From positions 93,771 to 157,770 of the forward strand of contig NZ_QPMK01000009.1 of NCBI RefSeq assembly GCF_003344785.1: a stretch of DNA of 64,000 bases, read 5' to 3'. Shown one piece after another: positions 52,347-62,277 of the stretch. The DNA is from Thalassococcus profundi (lineage in GTDB: Bacteria; Pseudomonadota; Alphaproteobacteria; Rhodobacterales; Rhodobacteraceae). The notes beneath the pieces were generated by a model. It saw nothing but the letters and a program-made list of their open reading frames with translations, did no database searches and had not been told where the DNA came from. The position numbers were made by a program, and so were the translations under genes. Position 1 is the stretch's first letter; each line of letters starts with the position of its first letter.

Positions 52347-53738
52347 ATGCGGCGGGCCGCCCTGTCCCTTTGCGCCGCACTGACCTTCTGGGCGCCCGCG
52401 CCGCCGGCCCTATCGCAACAGGGCGGCGGCGACGAGGTGGTGCTGAGCCTGCCGCAGATGCGCGTGGCCGCGATGCGGGCGGTCAGCGCGGGCCAGTACG
52501 AGATCGCCATCAACCTCGCCCACGCGATGCTGGCCGCGCATCCCGACGACAGCTTTTCGCATTTCGTCATCGCCCAGGCCTTTCTGCGCAACGGCCAGCC
52601 GACCGAGGCGCGCCCGGCGGCCAAGCTGTCCTACAGGCTGGCGGACACCCCCGTGCAGAGGCACGAGGCGGCGCGCCTTGCCGCCTTGTCCGAGGCGATG
52701 GACGAACGGTTCCTGCCCGCGCAGTTCTGGCTGCGTCGCGCCGTGCAGGCGGCTCCTGACGAGAAGATGCGCGCGCGCACCGTGCGGGAATTCCGCGCCG
52801 CGCGGCGCGCCGCCAAGTTGCACCTGACCTTCGGGCTGTCGGTCGCCCCCTCCTCCAATGTCAACGGCGGCGCGTCGGAAGAGCTCAACGTCGTCGACGG
52901 GGTGCCGCTGGTCGGCATCCTGTCGCCCGACGCCCAGGCGCTGTCGGGCTACGTGGCCCAGGGCGACCTGCGCGCGCGCTACCGTCTGCGCCGATCCGAA
53001 TGGTCGCAGACCCAGCTGCATGGCGCGCTGCAGGTGCGCCGGGTCACCCTGAGCGACGAGGCGCGGGACAAGGCGCCCAATGCCAAGGGCAGCACCTACA
53101 ATTCGACCCTGTTCGATTTCGGCCTGAGCCATACGCAGAAACTCAACGAGGCGGGCACGTTGTTGACCGGGGGCGGCTTTCTCGGGCGCACCTGGTACGG
53201 CGGCGATCCGGCCTACGATTACGGCCGTGCCTCGCTGACGCTGTCGCAGCCGCTGGGAGACAGGACCTCGCTGAGCTTCGGCGGTCTCTACCAGGAGCAA
53301 TGGAACGACGGCGGCCCCTATGCCGATGTCGAAACCACCGGATGGCAGGCGGGCGTGACCCACTACCTGACCAACGACGACCGGCTGAGCCTGTCGCTGG
53401 CGCGCTCGGAAAGCCTGTCCGATAACACCCAGCAGACCTCGGACGGCGACACCCTGTCACTGGGTTACGCGCGGGCCGAGCCGGTGGGTCCGGTCAGGAT
53501 CTCCGCCGCCTTCAGCGCCACGCGCAAGGCCTATCCCGACTACCGCGTGTTCATTCCGGTCCCGGGGGGCCGCGAGGACACCGAATACGGAGCCACGCTG
53601 GACCTGACGCTGCACGATTTCGATTATTACGGCTTTGTGCCCAACGTCCGGCTGCAGGCAGAACGGACCGATTCCAACGTCAGCCGCTTCGACACCGAAA
53701 CCTTCTCGATCTCCATCGGCTTCGAATCCGCCTTCTGA
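52347..53738 (+). CDS. Slam-like outer-membrane protein (surface lipoprotein assembly modifier)
   Basis: A 463-residue protein with a signal peptide (LSLCAALTFWAPAPPALS), a helical repeat region of TPR type (about 30-150, e.g. AAMRAVSAGQYEIAINLAHAMLAAHPDD) and a C-terminal beta barrel (about 155-463, e.g. LHLTFGLSVAPSSNVNGGAS, GPVRISAAFSATRKAYPDYRVF) ending in phenylalanine (SIGFESAF). This TPR-plus-barrel layout and length are those of Slam proteins of type XI secretion. It directly follows its probable lipoprotein cargo gene. Confidence 0.75.
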   Translation: MRRAALSLCAALTFWAPAPPALSQQGGGDEVVLSLPQMRVAAMRAVSAGQYEIAINLAHAMLAAHPDDSFSHFVIAQAFLRNGQPTEARPAAKLSYRLADTPVQRHEAARLAALSEAMDERFLPAQFWLRRAVQAAPDEKMRARTVREFRAARRAAKLHLTFGLSVAPSSNVNGGASEELNVVDGVPLVGILSPDAQALSGYVAQGDLRARYRLRRSEWSQTQLHGALQVRRVTLSDEARDKAPNAKGSTYNSTLFDFGLSHTQKLNEAGTLLTGGGFLGRTWYGGDPAYDYGRASLTLSQPLGDRTSLSFGGLYQEQWNDGGPYADVETTGWQAGVTHYLTNDDRLSLSLARSESLSDNTQQTSDGDTLSLGYARAEPVGPVRISAAFSATRKAYPDYRVFIPVPGGREDTEYGATLDLTLHDFDYYGFVPNVRLQAERTDSNVSRFDTETFSISIGFESAF

Positions 53739-53799
53739 TGTCTCGACTTATGGCGGCGGGCTGCTAGCCTTTCGCCAAAGCAACATCAAAGGAGGCATC

Positions 53800-54234
53800 A
53801 TGCCGACGCGCTATCTGCACACCATGGTTCGGGTCAAGGACCTCGACGCGACGATCCGGTTCTTCAAGCTGCTGGGCCTCAAGGAGCGCACTCGCAAGGA
53901 AAACGAAGGCGGCCGCTTCACGCTGGTTTTCCTCTGCCCGCCCGAACAGGACGATGGCACGGCGGATGTGGAGCTGACCTACAACTGGGACGGCGACGAC
54001 GGTCTGCCCTCGGACAGCCGCCACTTCGGCCACCTCGCCTACACGGTCGAGAACATCTACGACATGTGCCAGCACCTGATGGACAACGGCGTGACCATCA
54101 ACCGCCCGCCGCGCGACGGACACATGGCGTTTGTGCGGTCGCCGGACAACATCTCGGTCGAGCTGTTGCAGCAGGGCGACGCGCTGCCCAAGCAGGAGCC
54201 CTGGGCCAGCATGGAGAACACGGGTCATTGGTAA
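53800..54234 (+). CDS. gloA: Lactoylglutathione lyase (glyoxalase I)
   Basis: Isomerises the methylglyoxal-glutathione adduct to S-lactoylglutathione. The 144-residue protein starts MPTRYLHTMVRVKDLDATIRFF and has VELTYNWD, FGHLAYTVENIYDMC and SPDNISVELLQ, with metal ligands His and Glu in the normal places (LHTMVRV, VELTYN, FGHLAY, VELLQ). ATG 53800 follows AAAGGAGG. The stop overlaps the probable TTG start of the next gene. Confidence 0.93.
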   Translation: MPTRYLHTMVRVKDLDATIRFFKLLGLKERTRKENEGGRFTLVFLCPPEQDDGTADVELTYNWDGDDGLPSDSRHFGHLAYTVENIYDMCQHLMDNGVTINRPPRDGHMAFVRSPDNISVELLQQGDALPKQEPWASMENTGHW

Positions 54235-54932
54235 GGCTGCTGTGCCTTCTGACGATGCTTTGGGCCGCCCCGGCGGCGGCCCAGACGCCATGCCGGCTGG
54301 CGCTCCTGCTGGCGCTCGACGTGTCGTCCTCGGTCGATGCGGAGGAACACGAGCTGCAGAAGGCCGGCATCGCCGCGTCGCTGAACGACCCGGACATCCG
54401 CCACGCCATCCTGAACGGCGGGCCGGGCACGGTGGCGCTGGCGGTCTATGAATGGAGCGGGCGGCGGCAGAGCGCCGTGGTGCAGGACTGGACGCTGCTG
54501 ACGGATGCGGGCGCGATCGAGCGTGCCGCGGGCCAGATCATGGGCACGGCGCGCAGCGAAACCCGCTTTCCCACCGCCATGGGCTACGCGCTGGGGTTCG
54601 GCGCCACGATGCTGCGCCGCGCCCCCGACTGCACCCGCCGGGTGATCGACGTGTCGGGCGACGGCATCACCAACGATGGTTTCGGACCGGAGCTGGCCTA
54701 CCGGCACTTCCCTTTCGACGGCGTGACGGTGAACGGGCTCGCGGTGCTGGGCGCCGATCCGCAGGTACAGGATTATTACCAGGATTTCGTCCGCCACGGC
54801 CCCGGTGCCTTTGTCGAGACGGCCGAAGGCTATGCCGGTTTCCGCCGCGCCATGACGCGCAAGCTGTTTCGTGAAATCAACGACATGCAGGTCGGGGGCC
54901 GCGCCTTGCCCCATGCGGACCGGCCGGGATGA
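54228..54932 (+). CDS. DUF1194 VWA-like secreted protein 1
   Basis: A 234-residue protein with a signal peptide (VRLLCLLTMLWAAPAAAQ) and a VWA-type DUF1194 domain (LLLALDVSSSVDAEEHELQKAGIAASLNDP, VALAVYEWSGRRQ, TRRVIDVSGDGITNDG). The DxSxS metal motif is present (DVSSS). The likely start is TTG 54228, overlapping the gloA stop; no ATG lies before the signal peptide. It is a periplasmic protein of unknown role, followed by a paralogue. Confidence 0.82.
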   Translation: MVRLLCLLTMLWAAPAAAQTPCRLALLLALDVSSSVDAEEHELQKAGIAASLNDPDIRHAILNGGPGTVALAVYEWSGRRQSAVVQDWTLLTDAGAIERAAGQIMGTARSETRFPTAMGYALGFGATMLRRAPDCTRRVIDVSGDGITNDGFGPELAYRHFPFDGVTVNGLAVLGADPQVQDYYQDFVRHGPGAFVETAEGYAGFRRAMTRKLFREINDMQVGGRALPHADRPG

Positions 54933-55660
54933 GGCGGCTGGCGCTGCTGCTTTCGCTCTGGGCCGGCGCGGCGCAGGCCGACTGCCGGCAAGCCTTGGCG
55001 CTGGGGATGGACGTTTCGGGATCGGTGGATGCGCAGGACTATGCGCTGCAGATGCAGGGGCTTGCCGCGGCGCTGGAACATCCGCAGGTGCGCGCCGCGC
55101 TTCTGTCCCGGCCCGCCTTGCCAGTCCGGCTTGCGGTCTTCGAATGGAGCGGTCCCGCGGATCAGCATCTGACGCTGGACTGGCGCGCCATCGACAGTGC
55201 CGCAGCGCTGGACGCGGTGGCGCGCTCCTTACGCGACGCAGACCGCGGGCCCGGCGATCCGTCGACGGCGCTGGGGTCCGCGATGCGCTATGGCGAAGCC
55301 CTGCTGGCGCAGCAGCCGGCCTGCTGGCGCCGGACGCTGGACCTCTCCGGGGACGGGCTGTCGAACACCGGCCCGCGCCCGCAGGATGTACGCGGCGCTC
55401 TGCCGCGCGACGTTACCGTGAATGCGCTGGTCATCGGCCTGCCGGAGCGGCCCGGCCAGGTCAGTCCCGGGCTGGGGCAGCTGACCTCCTATTTTCGCGC
55501 TTACGTGATCCACGGAACGGACGCCTTTGTCGAAACCGCGCTGGGGTTCGAGGATTTCGAGGCGTCGATGGTGCGCAAGCTGCTGCGCGAATTGACGGAC
55601 CTGCCGGTGTCCCGCGGACCGGCGACGGGGCCCGTGCGCGAGGCGCGCGCGGATCAGTAG
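54929..55660 (+). CDS. DUF1194 VWA-like secreted protein 2
   Basis: A 243-residue paralogue of the preceding gene, with a signal peptide (MRRLALLLSLWAGAAQA), DVSGSVDAQDYALQMQGLAAAL (DxSxS kept), LAVFEWSGPADQ and RTLDLSGDGLSNTG. Starts with an ATGA overlap, so the two are made together. A third paralogue starts at 63673. Function unknown. Its end overlaps the convergent MarR-type gene by seven bases. Confidence 0.85.
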   Translation: MRRLALLLSLWAGAAQADCRQALALGMDVSGSVDAQDYALQMQGLAAALEHPQVRAALLSRPALPVRLAVFEWSGPADQHLTLDWRAIDSAAALDAVARSLRDADRGPGDPSTALGSAMRYGEALLAQQPACWRRTLDLSGDGLSNTGPRPQDVRGALPRDVTVNALVIGLPERPGQVSPGLGQLTSYFRAYVIHGTDAFVETALGFEDFEASMVRKLLRELTDLPVSRGPATGPVREARADQ

Positions 55661-56151
55661 ATATAGCGGATCTGGTCGGTCCAGTAGCGTTCCATCCGGC
55701 GCAAAGACGTGGTGATGTCCTCGATCCCCGAGGCGCCGAGCACGCCTTTGGATTCCAGCCCGTCGGCATGGCGGGCGAACAGCTGCGAGACGATATCCCG
55801 GATCTCGCGCCCGCGTTCGGTCAGGCGCACGCGGACGGAGCGGCGGTCGATCTCGCAGCGCTGGTGGTGCATGAAGCCCATGTCGACCAGTTTCTTGAGG
55901 TTGTAGCTGACGTTGCTGCCCTGGTAGTAGCCGCGGGTCTTGAGTTCGCCCGCCGTCACCTCGTTGTCGCCGATGTTGAACAGCAGCAGCGCCTGCACCG
56001 CGTTGATTTCAAGCACACCGACCCGTTCGAATTCATCCTTGATCACGTCAAGCAGCAGGCGGTGCAACCGTTCGACAAGCGCCAGCGCCTCGAGATATCC
56101 GGTCATGAAACCCTGGTCCGGGCCGCCCCTCATCGAGGAATGAATGCTCAT
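55654..56151 (-). CDS. ldtR: MarR-family regulator, LdtR-like
   Basis: A 165-residue MarR-type winged-helix regulator. The HTH region is VLEINAVQALLLFNIGDNEVTAGELKTRGYYQGSNVSYNLKKLVDMGFM and the wing is VRVRLTERG. The GYYQGSNVSYNLKKLVDMGF stretch is characteristic of the conserved alphaproteobacterial LdtR group, which controls an L,D-transpeptidase and stress response in Liberibacter. The symbol is given with moderate confidence. Confidence 0.8.
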   Translation of the reverse strand: MSIHSSMRGGPDQGFMTGYLEALALVERLHRLLLDVIKDEFERVGVLEINAVQALLLFNIGDNEVTAGELKTRGYYQGSNVSYNLKKLVDMGFMHHQRCEIDRRSVRVRLTERGREIRDIVSQLFARHADGLESKGVLGASGIEDITTSLRRMERYWTDQIRYIY

Positions 56152-56238
56152 CTGTCTCTCCGCCTTGCTGGTGCGGAGAGAGATGACAAGAAAAAACGAA
56201 AAATCCGTTAAACTGCAAAAGCTTCGATCATATCGTGT

Positions 56239-56505
56239 TTAATCCGCGGGTTCGGTGACCTGCCGGATGTCCGCGACCAGCGCTGTCAGGCGGTCGGGCG
56301 CCGCGGTCTGGCCCGTCACCCACTGGTAAAGATCCTGGTCGTTTTCCTCGAGCAGAGCGTCATAGGCATCGAGCTCGGCCGGTGCCAGATCGGCCAGCCG
56401 CCGGTCGGCATAGCGCATCAGGATGATGTCCATTTCCTTGATGCCGCGGCGCATGGAGCGCATGCGCAGCCGCTTGATCCGGGTCTCGGGCGTTTCCGGC
56501 GTCAT
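56239..56505 (-). CDS. sdhE: Succinate dehydrogenase assembly factor SdhE
   Basis: An 88-residue protein of the Sdh5/YgfY family that helps attach FAD to SdhA. It has the key RGxxE motif (SMRRGIKEMDIIL), and YDALLEENDQDLYQWVTG downstream, as in known SdhE. ATG 56505 overlaps the stop of the upstream XRE gene by four bases. Confidence 0.93.
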   Translation of the reverse strand: MTPETPETRIKRLRMRSMRRGIKEMDIILMRYADRRLADLAPAELDAYDALLEENDQDLYQWVTGQTAAPDRLTALVADIRQVTEPAD

Positions 56506-56894
56506 GCCGGGTACTTCAGAAGCTTGCGCAGCTTCTTCTCGAGCCGCCCGACCTCTTCGGCGGCGGCGTGGACGCGGTTCTGCACGGCGCGCAGTTCGAT
56601 CAGCACCGCCTTGACGTCCGGCGACTCGTCGCCTTCGTCGCTCGGCGCGCTCAGCCCCTGACCCTGCCCGGTCATCAGCCAGACCATCGACACGTTCAGA
56701 AGCCCCGCCATCATCGACAGCCGGTTGGCGCGAGGCTCCGACAGGTCTTCCTCCCAGTGCTGCAGCGTCTTGAGCTTCACGCCCAGGCGCTTGGCCAGCT
56801 GTTCCTGGGTCATCTGCGACGCTTCGCGCGCCGCCGCGACGCGATCCCCGAAGGTGGCCACTTCGGGCCCGTACCAGTCGTCACCGTCCATCAT
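56502..56894 (-). CDS. XRE-family helix-turn-helix protein
   Basis: A 130-residue protein with an N-terminal HTH_3 domain (FGDRVAAAREASQMTQEQLAKRLGVKLKTLQHWEEDLSEPRANRLSMMAGLLNVS), then a flexible linker and a C-terminal coiled coil (VKAVLIELRAVQNRVHAAAEEVGRLEKKLRKLL). ATG 56894 follows GGGAGAGG; an in-frame ATG at 56963 would overlap the divergent promoter. Co-transcribed with sdhE. Regulon unknown. Confidence 0.88.
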   Translation of the reverse strand: MMDGDDWYGPEVATFGDRVAAAREASQMTQEQLAKRLGVKLKTLQHWEEDLSEPRANRLSMMAGLLNVSMVWLMTGQGQGLSAPSDEGDESPDVKAVLIELRAVQNRVHAAAEEVGRLEKKLRKLLKYPA

Positions 56895-56945
56895 TCGCCT
56901 CTCCCTTTCGGCTTGCCGCTTGATAGGTTTGCCCCCGCATCCTAA

Positions 56946-58202
<1,257 letters not shown>

Positions 58203-58207
58203 CCCCC

Positions 58208-58609
58208 ATGGCCAGTGACCTTCCCCAGTATTACTTTCGCGTGCGCGAAAACGGTGCCCTGGCCTTTCGCGTGGATACCGAGAACCGGCACCGCCGCATC
58301 GACATGGACCAGATCGCGGTGATCAACATGCGCAACGGCGAGATCAAGCCGCATGGCGACCGCGACCTGGACCAGGAGGATCTCGACGCGATCCGGGGCT
58401 GGATGGCGCGGCGCGGCGAGGTGCTGGCGATGCGCGACATCGACGACATCCGCCGCACCATCGACCACCTGAACCTCACCGCGCAATGGGCGCAGTCCAA
58501 GGCCGAGGCCGCGCAGCTCGAGGAGGTGACGGACGACCTGCTGCTGGCCATGCACGACCTCCGCACGGTGCTGGTACGCAAGAAATCCGAGCGCATGCTC
58601 AAGGAGTGA
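58208..58609 (+). CDS. Conserved protein of unknown function
   Basis: A 133-residue protein starting MASDLPQYYFRVRENGALAFRVDTENRHRRIDMDQ. The first third reads as beta strands (YYFRVRENGALAFRV, IAVINMRNGEIKPHG); the rest is a long helix (RRTIDHLNLTAQWAQSKAEAAQLEEVTDDLLLAMHDLRTVLVRK as a region near residues 81-128). It has no signal or membrane segment. Starts five bases after aatA, so probably co-transcribed. Codon use matches the chromosome. Function unknown. Confidence 0.8.
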   Translation: MASDLPQYYFRVRENGALAFRVDTENRHRRIDMDQIAVINMRNGEIKPHGDRDLDQEDLDAIRGWMARRGEVLAMRDIDDIRRTIDHLNLTAQWAQSKAEAAQLEEVTDDLLLAMHDLRTVLVRKKSERMLKE

Positions 58610-58640
58610 GAGCGCGCGGCGCTTGCAAAATGCGCACCGC

Positions 58641-58662
58641 AATGTATATTTCAATGTACATT
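58641..58662. promoter_or_regulatory. Palindromic operator of the toxin-antitoxin module
   Basis: A 22-base near-perfect palindrome with arms AATGTA ... TACATT (only two mismatched pairs) lies just upstream of the antitoxin ribosome site. Antitoxin-toxin complexes of this class repress their own promoter at such sites. Confidence 0.65.
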
Positions 58663-58676
58663 ACGGAGGGCATCTC

Positions 58677-58925
58677 ATGGCACGTCTGCACACCAATCAC
58701 ATCTGCACCATGACCGAACTGCGCGAACCGCAGAAGGTGCTCGACCGTGCGGGCGGCAAACCCGTGGCGATCATGAAGAATTCCCGCTGCGTCGGCTACC
58801 TGGTGCCCGAAGAGGCGACGCTTCAGGGTGAACCGCGCTATGCCACGATGGACGAGGTGATGGCGTCTCTTGAGAAGCGCCGCGAGATCAACGATCCGGT
58901 GCTTGAATACCTTAAGGACAAATGA
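58677..58925 (+). CDS. phd: Phd/YefM-type antitoxin
   Basis: An 82-residue antitoxin-like protein. The N-terminal half (ICTMTELREPQKVLDRAGGKPVAIMKNSRCVGYLVP) has the Phd/YefM DNA-binding fold; the tail (ATMDEVMASLEKRREINDPVLEYLKDK) is charged and would wrap the toxin. ATG 58677 has ACGGAGGG upstream. It overlaps the doc gene by four bases, so both are made together. Confidence 0.85.
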   Translation: MARLHTNHICTMTELREPQKVLDRAGGKPVAIMKNSRCVGYLVPEEATLQGEPRYATMDEVMASLEKRREINDPVLEYLKDK

Positions 58926-59299
58926 CCTTTATCCTATTGTCGGCGCAGATCGTCGAACATATCCACGATTCCGTTCTCAATCCCGGGGAATTGCAGGGCC
59001 TTGCGCGCGACAAGTCGCTCGAAAGCGCCCTCGCACGGGTCGACAACCGGCTGGTCTATGGCATGATCCATGATGTCTTCGACCTCGCGGCGGCCTATGC
59101 GCAGGCGATCGCGACGGGCCATTGTTTCAACGACGGCAATAAACGTACCGCGCATCAGAGCATGGACGTCTGCCTGGATCTCAACGGTGTCGAGATCGCT
59201 TGGGACGCTACAAAGGTCGGTGACCAGATCATCCGGCTGGCGCAAGGACATCTCGACAGCGCCGATTTCGCCGACTGGCTGCGCCGACAGGCCGTCTGA
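58922..59299 (+). CDS. doc: Doc-type Fic-fold toxin
   Basis: A 125-residue Doc-family toxin that in phage P1 phosphorylates and blocks elongation factor EF-Tu. It contains the Fic/Doc active-site motif HCFNDGNKRTA (HxFxDGNKR) and FDLAAAYAQAIATG before it. Length fits Doc. It starts inside the antitoxin stop codon (ATGA). Neutralised by the preceding antitoxin. Confidence 0.93.
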   Translation: MTFILLSAQIVEHIHDSVLNPGELQGLARDKSLESALARVDNRLVYGMIHDVFDLAAAYAQAIATGHCFNDGNKRTAHQSMDVCLDLNGVEIAWDATKVGDQIIRLAQGHLDSADFADWLRRQAV

Positions 59300-59438
59300 T
59301 CGCGGACCTTGCGCGGGTCACGCTCCCGGACCGCCGGGTGAAGCCACGCCGAATACGCTCAACACGGAACGGACGGCCCGAACCGGCCGCCGCAGGTTCG
59401 GGACTATTCACGTCGTTCCGGGCACGGGCGTCCGGCCC

Positions 59439-59612
59439 TCAATACGCCGCGTGATCGGAATTCGAATGGCCGCAGTTGCCGCAGACGGAACTGTCGTATT
59501 CGTCCTTGAACGCCCGGCAGCTGCATTTGGAACAGGCGCCGCGGCGGGTGTTGTAGGTCGCCTGCAACGGCGGCGAGGTGGTGTCGGAGGTGGCCGGCAC
59601 GGTCTGGGTCAT
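59439..59612 (-). CDS. Small cysteine-rich putative zinc-ribbon protein
   Basis: A 57-residue protein with CSKCSC and CGNCGHSNSDH, spaced like a zinc ribbon or treble clef. ATG 59612 is ten bases after GGAAAG. Convergent with doc (about 140 bases away) and divergent from parE. It could be a small RNA- or protein-binding factor; no family recognised. Confidence 0.65.
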   Translation of the reverse strand: MTQTVPATSDTTSPPLQATYNTRRGACSKCSCRAFKDEYDSSVCGNCGHSNSDHAAY

Positions 59613-59754
59613 GGCAAATACTTTCCTGAAAATCGACAACAATGCGCAACAATACCACAGCCCCGGAGAGCCGCCAAACGCCGCCTCGCCTCTTTCCCCG
59701 GCCCGGCCCCTCTGCCATACTGCGCCCAACCAAAACCAAGAAAGAGCAGCAGCC

Positions 59755-61713
59755 ATGGCCGAAGACCTTCTCTCCGGGCCCGCGCCCAGCGATTACGACG
59801 CCGCCTCGATCCAGGTGCTCGAGGATATGGAGCACGTCCGCCTGCGTCCCGGCATGTACATCGGCGGCAAGGACGACCGCGCGCTGCATCACATGGTGGC
59901 GGAGATCGTCGACAACTCCATGGACGAGGCGGTGGCCGGACACGCCTCCTGGATCGAGATCGAGCTGCACGAGAATGGCCATGTGAGCGTGCGCGACAAC
60001 GGCCGCGGCATTCCCACCGGCCCGCACCCCAAGGACCCGGCGAAATCGGCGCTCGAGATCATCTTCTGCACGCTCAACGCCGGCGGCAAGTTCTCGGGCG
60101 ACAATTACGAAACCTCGGGCGGCCTGCACGGCGTCGGCTCCTCGGTGGTGAACGCGCTGTCGGACCACCTGCGGGTCGAGGTGGCGCGCAACAAGGAACT
60201 CTTTGCCATGGAGTTCTCGCGCGGGATGCCGCAGGGCCAGCTGGAAAAGATCGGCGCCGCCCCCAACCGGCGCGGCACCTCGGTGACCTTCCATCCCGAC
60301 CCCGAAATTTTCGGTTCGCTCCAACTCAAGCCCGCCCGGCTTTTCGCCATGGCGCGGTCCAAGGCGTACCTCTTTTCCGGCGTGAAGATCCGCTGGAAGA
60401 CCGCGATTGCCGACGGCGACACGCCCACCGAGGCGGAATTCCACTTTCCCGGCGGCCTGTCGGATTTCCTCAAGGACAGCATGGGCGGGGCGACCACCTA
60501 TGCCGACCAGCCGTTCTCCGGCAAGGTCGAGTTCCGCGAGAAGTTCGGCCAGCCCGGAAAGGTCGAATGGGCGATCAACTGGACACCCTCGCGCGACGGC
60601 TTCATCCGCTCCTACTGCAACACCGTGCCGACGCCCGAGGGCGGCACGCACGAACAGGGCTTCTGGGCCGCGATCCTCAAGGGTGTGAAGGCCTACGGCG
60701 AGCTGGTGAACAACCGGAAGGCCGCCCAGATCACCCGCGAGGACCTGATCGGCGGCGCCGGAGCGCTGGTGTCGTGCTTCGTGCGCGAGCCGGAATTCGT
60801 CGGCCAGACCAAGGACCGGCTCGCCACGACCGAGGCCGCGCGCATGGTCGAAGGCGCCGTGCGCGATCATTTCGACAACTGGCTGGCGGCGGACACCAAG
60901 TCGGCCGGCGCGATCCTCGATTTCCTCGTGCTGCGCGCCGAGGAACGGCTGCGCCGCCGGCAGGAGAAGGAAACCGCGCGCAAGTCGGCGACGAAAAAGC
61001 TGCGCCTGCCCGGCAAGCTCACCGACTGCACCGCCAAGAACCGCGACGGCACCGAATTGTTCATCGTCGAGGGCGACAGCGCCGGCGGCTCGGCCAAGGG
61101 CGCGCGGTTCCGCGAATTCCAGGCGCTGCTGCCGCTCAAGGGCAAGATCCTCAACGTGCTGGGGGCGGCGTCGTCGAAGCTAGGGTCGAATGCCGAGATT
61201 TCGGATTTGTGTGAGGCCCTCGGCGTCGGCATGGGGTCCAAGTTCAACCTCGACGACCTGCGCTACGACCGCATCATCATCATGACGGACGCGGACGTGG
61301 ACGGCGCGCATATCGCCTCGCTGCTGATGACCTTCTTCTTCACCCAGATGCGCCCGCTGATCGACCAGGGCCACCTCTACCTCGCCTGCCCGCCGCTCTA
61401 CCGGCTGACGCAGGGGCCGAAGCGGCTCTATGTCGCCAACGATGCCGAGAAGGACCGGATGCTCGGGGTGGGTCTCGGCGGCAAGGGCAAGATCGACGTG
61501 CAGCGCTTCAAGGGCCTGGGCGAGATGGATGCGAAGGACCTGAAAGAGACCACGATGGACCCCGCAACCCGCCGGCTGATCCGCGTGACCATCGACGAGG
61601 ACGAACCCGGCCAGACCGGCGACCTGGTGGAGCGCCTGATGGGCAAGAAACCAGAACTGCGGTTCCAGTATATCCAGGAGAACGCGCGCTTCGTGGAGGA
61701 GCTTGACGTCTGA
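59755..61713 (+). CDS. parE: DNA topoisomerase IV subunit B (ParE)
   Basis: ATPase subunit of topoisomerase IV, which decatenates daughter chromosomes. The 652-residue protein has the GHKL ATPase motifs (EIVDNSMDEAVAGHA, VRDNGRGIPTGPHPKDP, GLHGVGSSVVNALS), the TOPRIM region (IVEGDSAGGSAKGAR, RYDRIIIMTDADVDGAHIASLL) and the C-terminal GEMDAKDLKETTMDP. Reading ParE rather than GyrB is based on length and the family-specific PLKGKILNVLGAASSKLGSNAEI stretch. ATG 59755. Confidence 0.93.
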   Translation: MAEDLLSGPAPSDYDAASIQVLEDMEHVRLRPGMYIGGKDDRALHHMVAEIVDNSMDEAVAGHASWIEIELHENGHVSVRDNGRGIPTGPHPKDPAKSALEIIFCTLNAGGKFSGDNYETSGGLHGVGSSVVNALSDHLRVEVARNKELFAMEFSRGMPQGQLEKIGAAPNRRGTSVTFHPDPEIFGSLQLKPARLFAMARSKAYLFSGVKIRWKTAIADGDTPTEAEFHFPGGLSDFLKDSMGGATTYADQPFSGKVEFREKFGQPGKVEWAINWTPSRDGFIRSYCNTVPTPEGGTHEQGFWAAILKGVKAYGELVNNRKAAQITREDLIGGAGALVSCFVREPEFVGQTKDRLATTEAARMVEGAVRDHFDNWLAADTKSAGAILDFLVLRAEERLRRRQEKETARKSATKKLRLPGKLTDCTAKNRDGTELFIVEGDSAGGSAKGARFREFQALLPLKGKILNVLGAASSKLGSNAEISDLCEALGVGMGSKFNLDDLRYDRIIIMTDADVDGAHIASLLMTFFFTQMRPLIDQGHLYLACPPLYRLTQGPKRLYVANDAEKDRMLGVGLGGKGKIDVQRFKGLGEMDAKDLKETTMDPATRRLIRVTIDEDEPGQTGDLVERLMGKKPELRFQYIQENARFVEELDV

Positions 61714-62277
61714 GCCGCGCAGCGCCCGACCGCGGGTGGGCGCACCGACCATTGAGCAGCGCGCTTTATCCCGCGTCCCCGAAAACCTTCCAAAATGCCA
61801 AATAACACCGGCAAAGCGCCCGCCCGGGGGGCGGTCGGGCGCTGCGCGGCGGCGGCCATGGGCCGCCTTGGTTCCGCGCAGGAAATGCGTCTGCTGATGT
61901 GCATGAAAATAGATCGCGTCTCCAGATCAAGAGACGGTGGTGCGCGTCCACTCCAACCGGCGAGAAGGCCGCTCGCCCCTCAGCCTGCGTTTGACCTCCT
62001 TTTCTACGTGCAGAGCAATTCCACGTCGGGCCGAACACCATGACCTCACCTTATGCTTAAGGTGGGTTTCCAACCCACCGCCCCACAAAAAATCCCCGCA
62101 CGTCCCCCTTGCGCAAACCCGCACGCGGGCGCACCTTCACGGAGCAGGCCACACGCCGAACCGCGCCGCCTGCTGCCTCACCGGTGACATCGCCCTGACA
62201 CTGTCAGGCGCCCCTGCCCCCTCTGAGCATCGACCCGGTGGGCATGAGCCGTCCGGGAACCCGCACGGAGCAGACCC
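61714..62277. other. Long gene-free region with overlapping hairpins
   Basis: No convincing protein gene is seen in these 564 bases. Two stems that cannot form together lie at 62047-62064 (CACCTTA/TAAGGTG) and 62061-62079 (GGTGGGTT/AACCCACC, loop TCC), sharing GGTG, followed by an A-rich stretch. This switch-like arrangement could belong to an unannotated small RNA or leader of the downstream gene. Confidence 0.4.
61815..61843 (+). terminator. GC-rich hairpin after parE
   Basis: Stem AGCGCCCG / CGGGCGCT with a GC-rich loop about 100 bases past the parE stop. No T run follows; possible terminator. Confidence 0.5.

Noticed and set aside
61927..62124. 65-codon minus-strand frame after parE
   Set aside because: No ribosome site, Arg/Trp-rich shadow-like composition, and it runs across the hairpins at 62047-62079.
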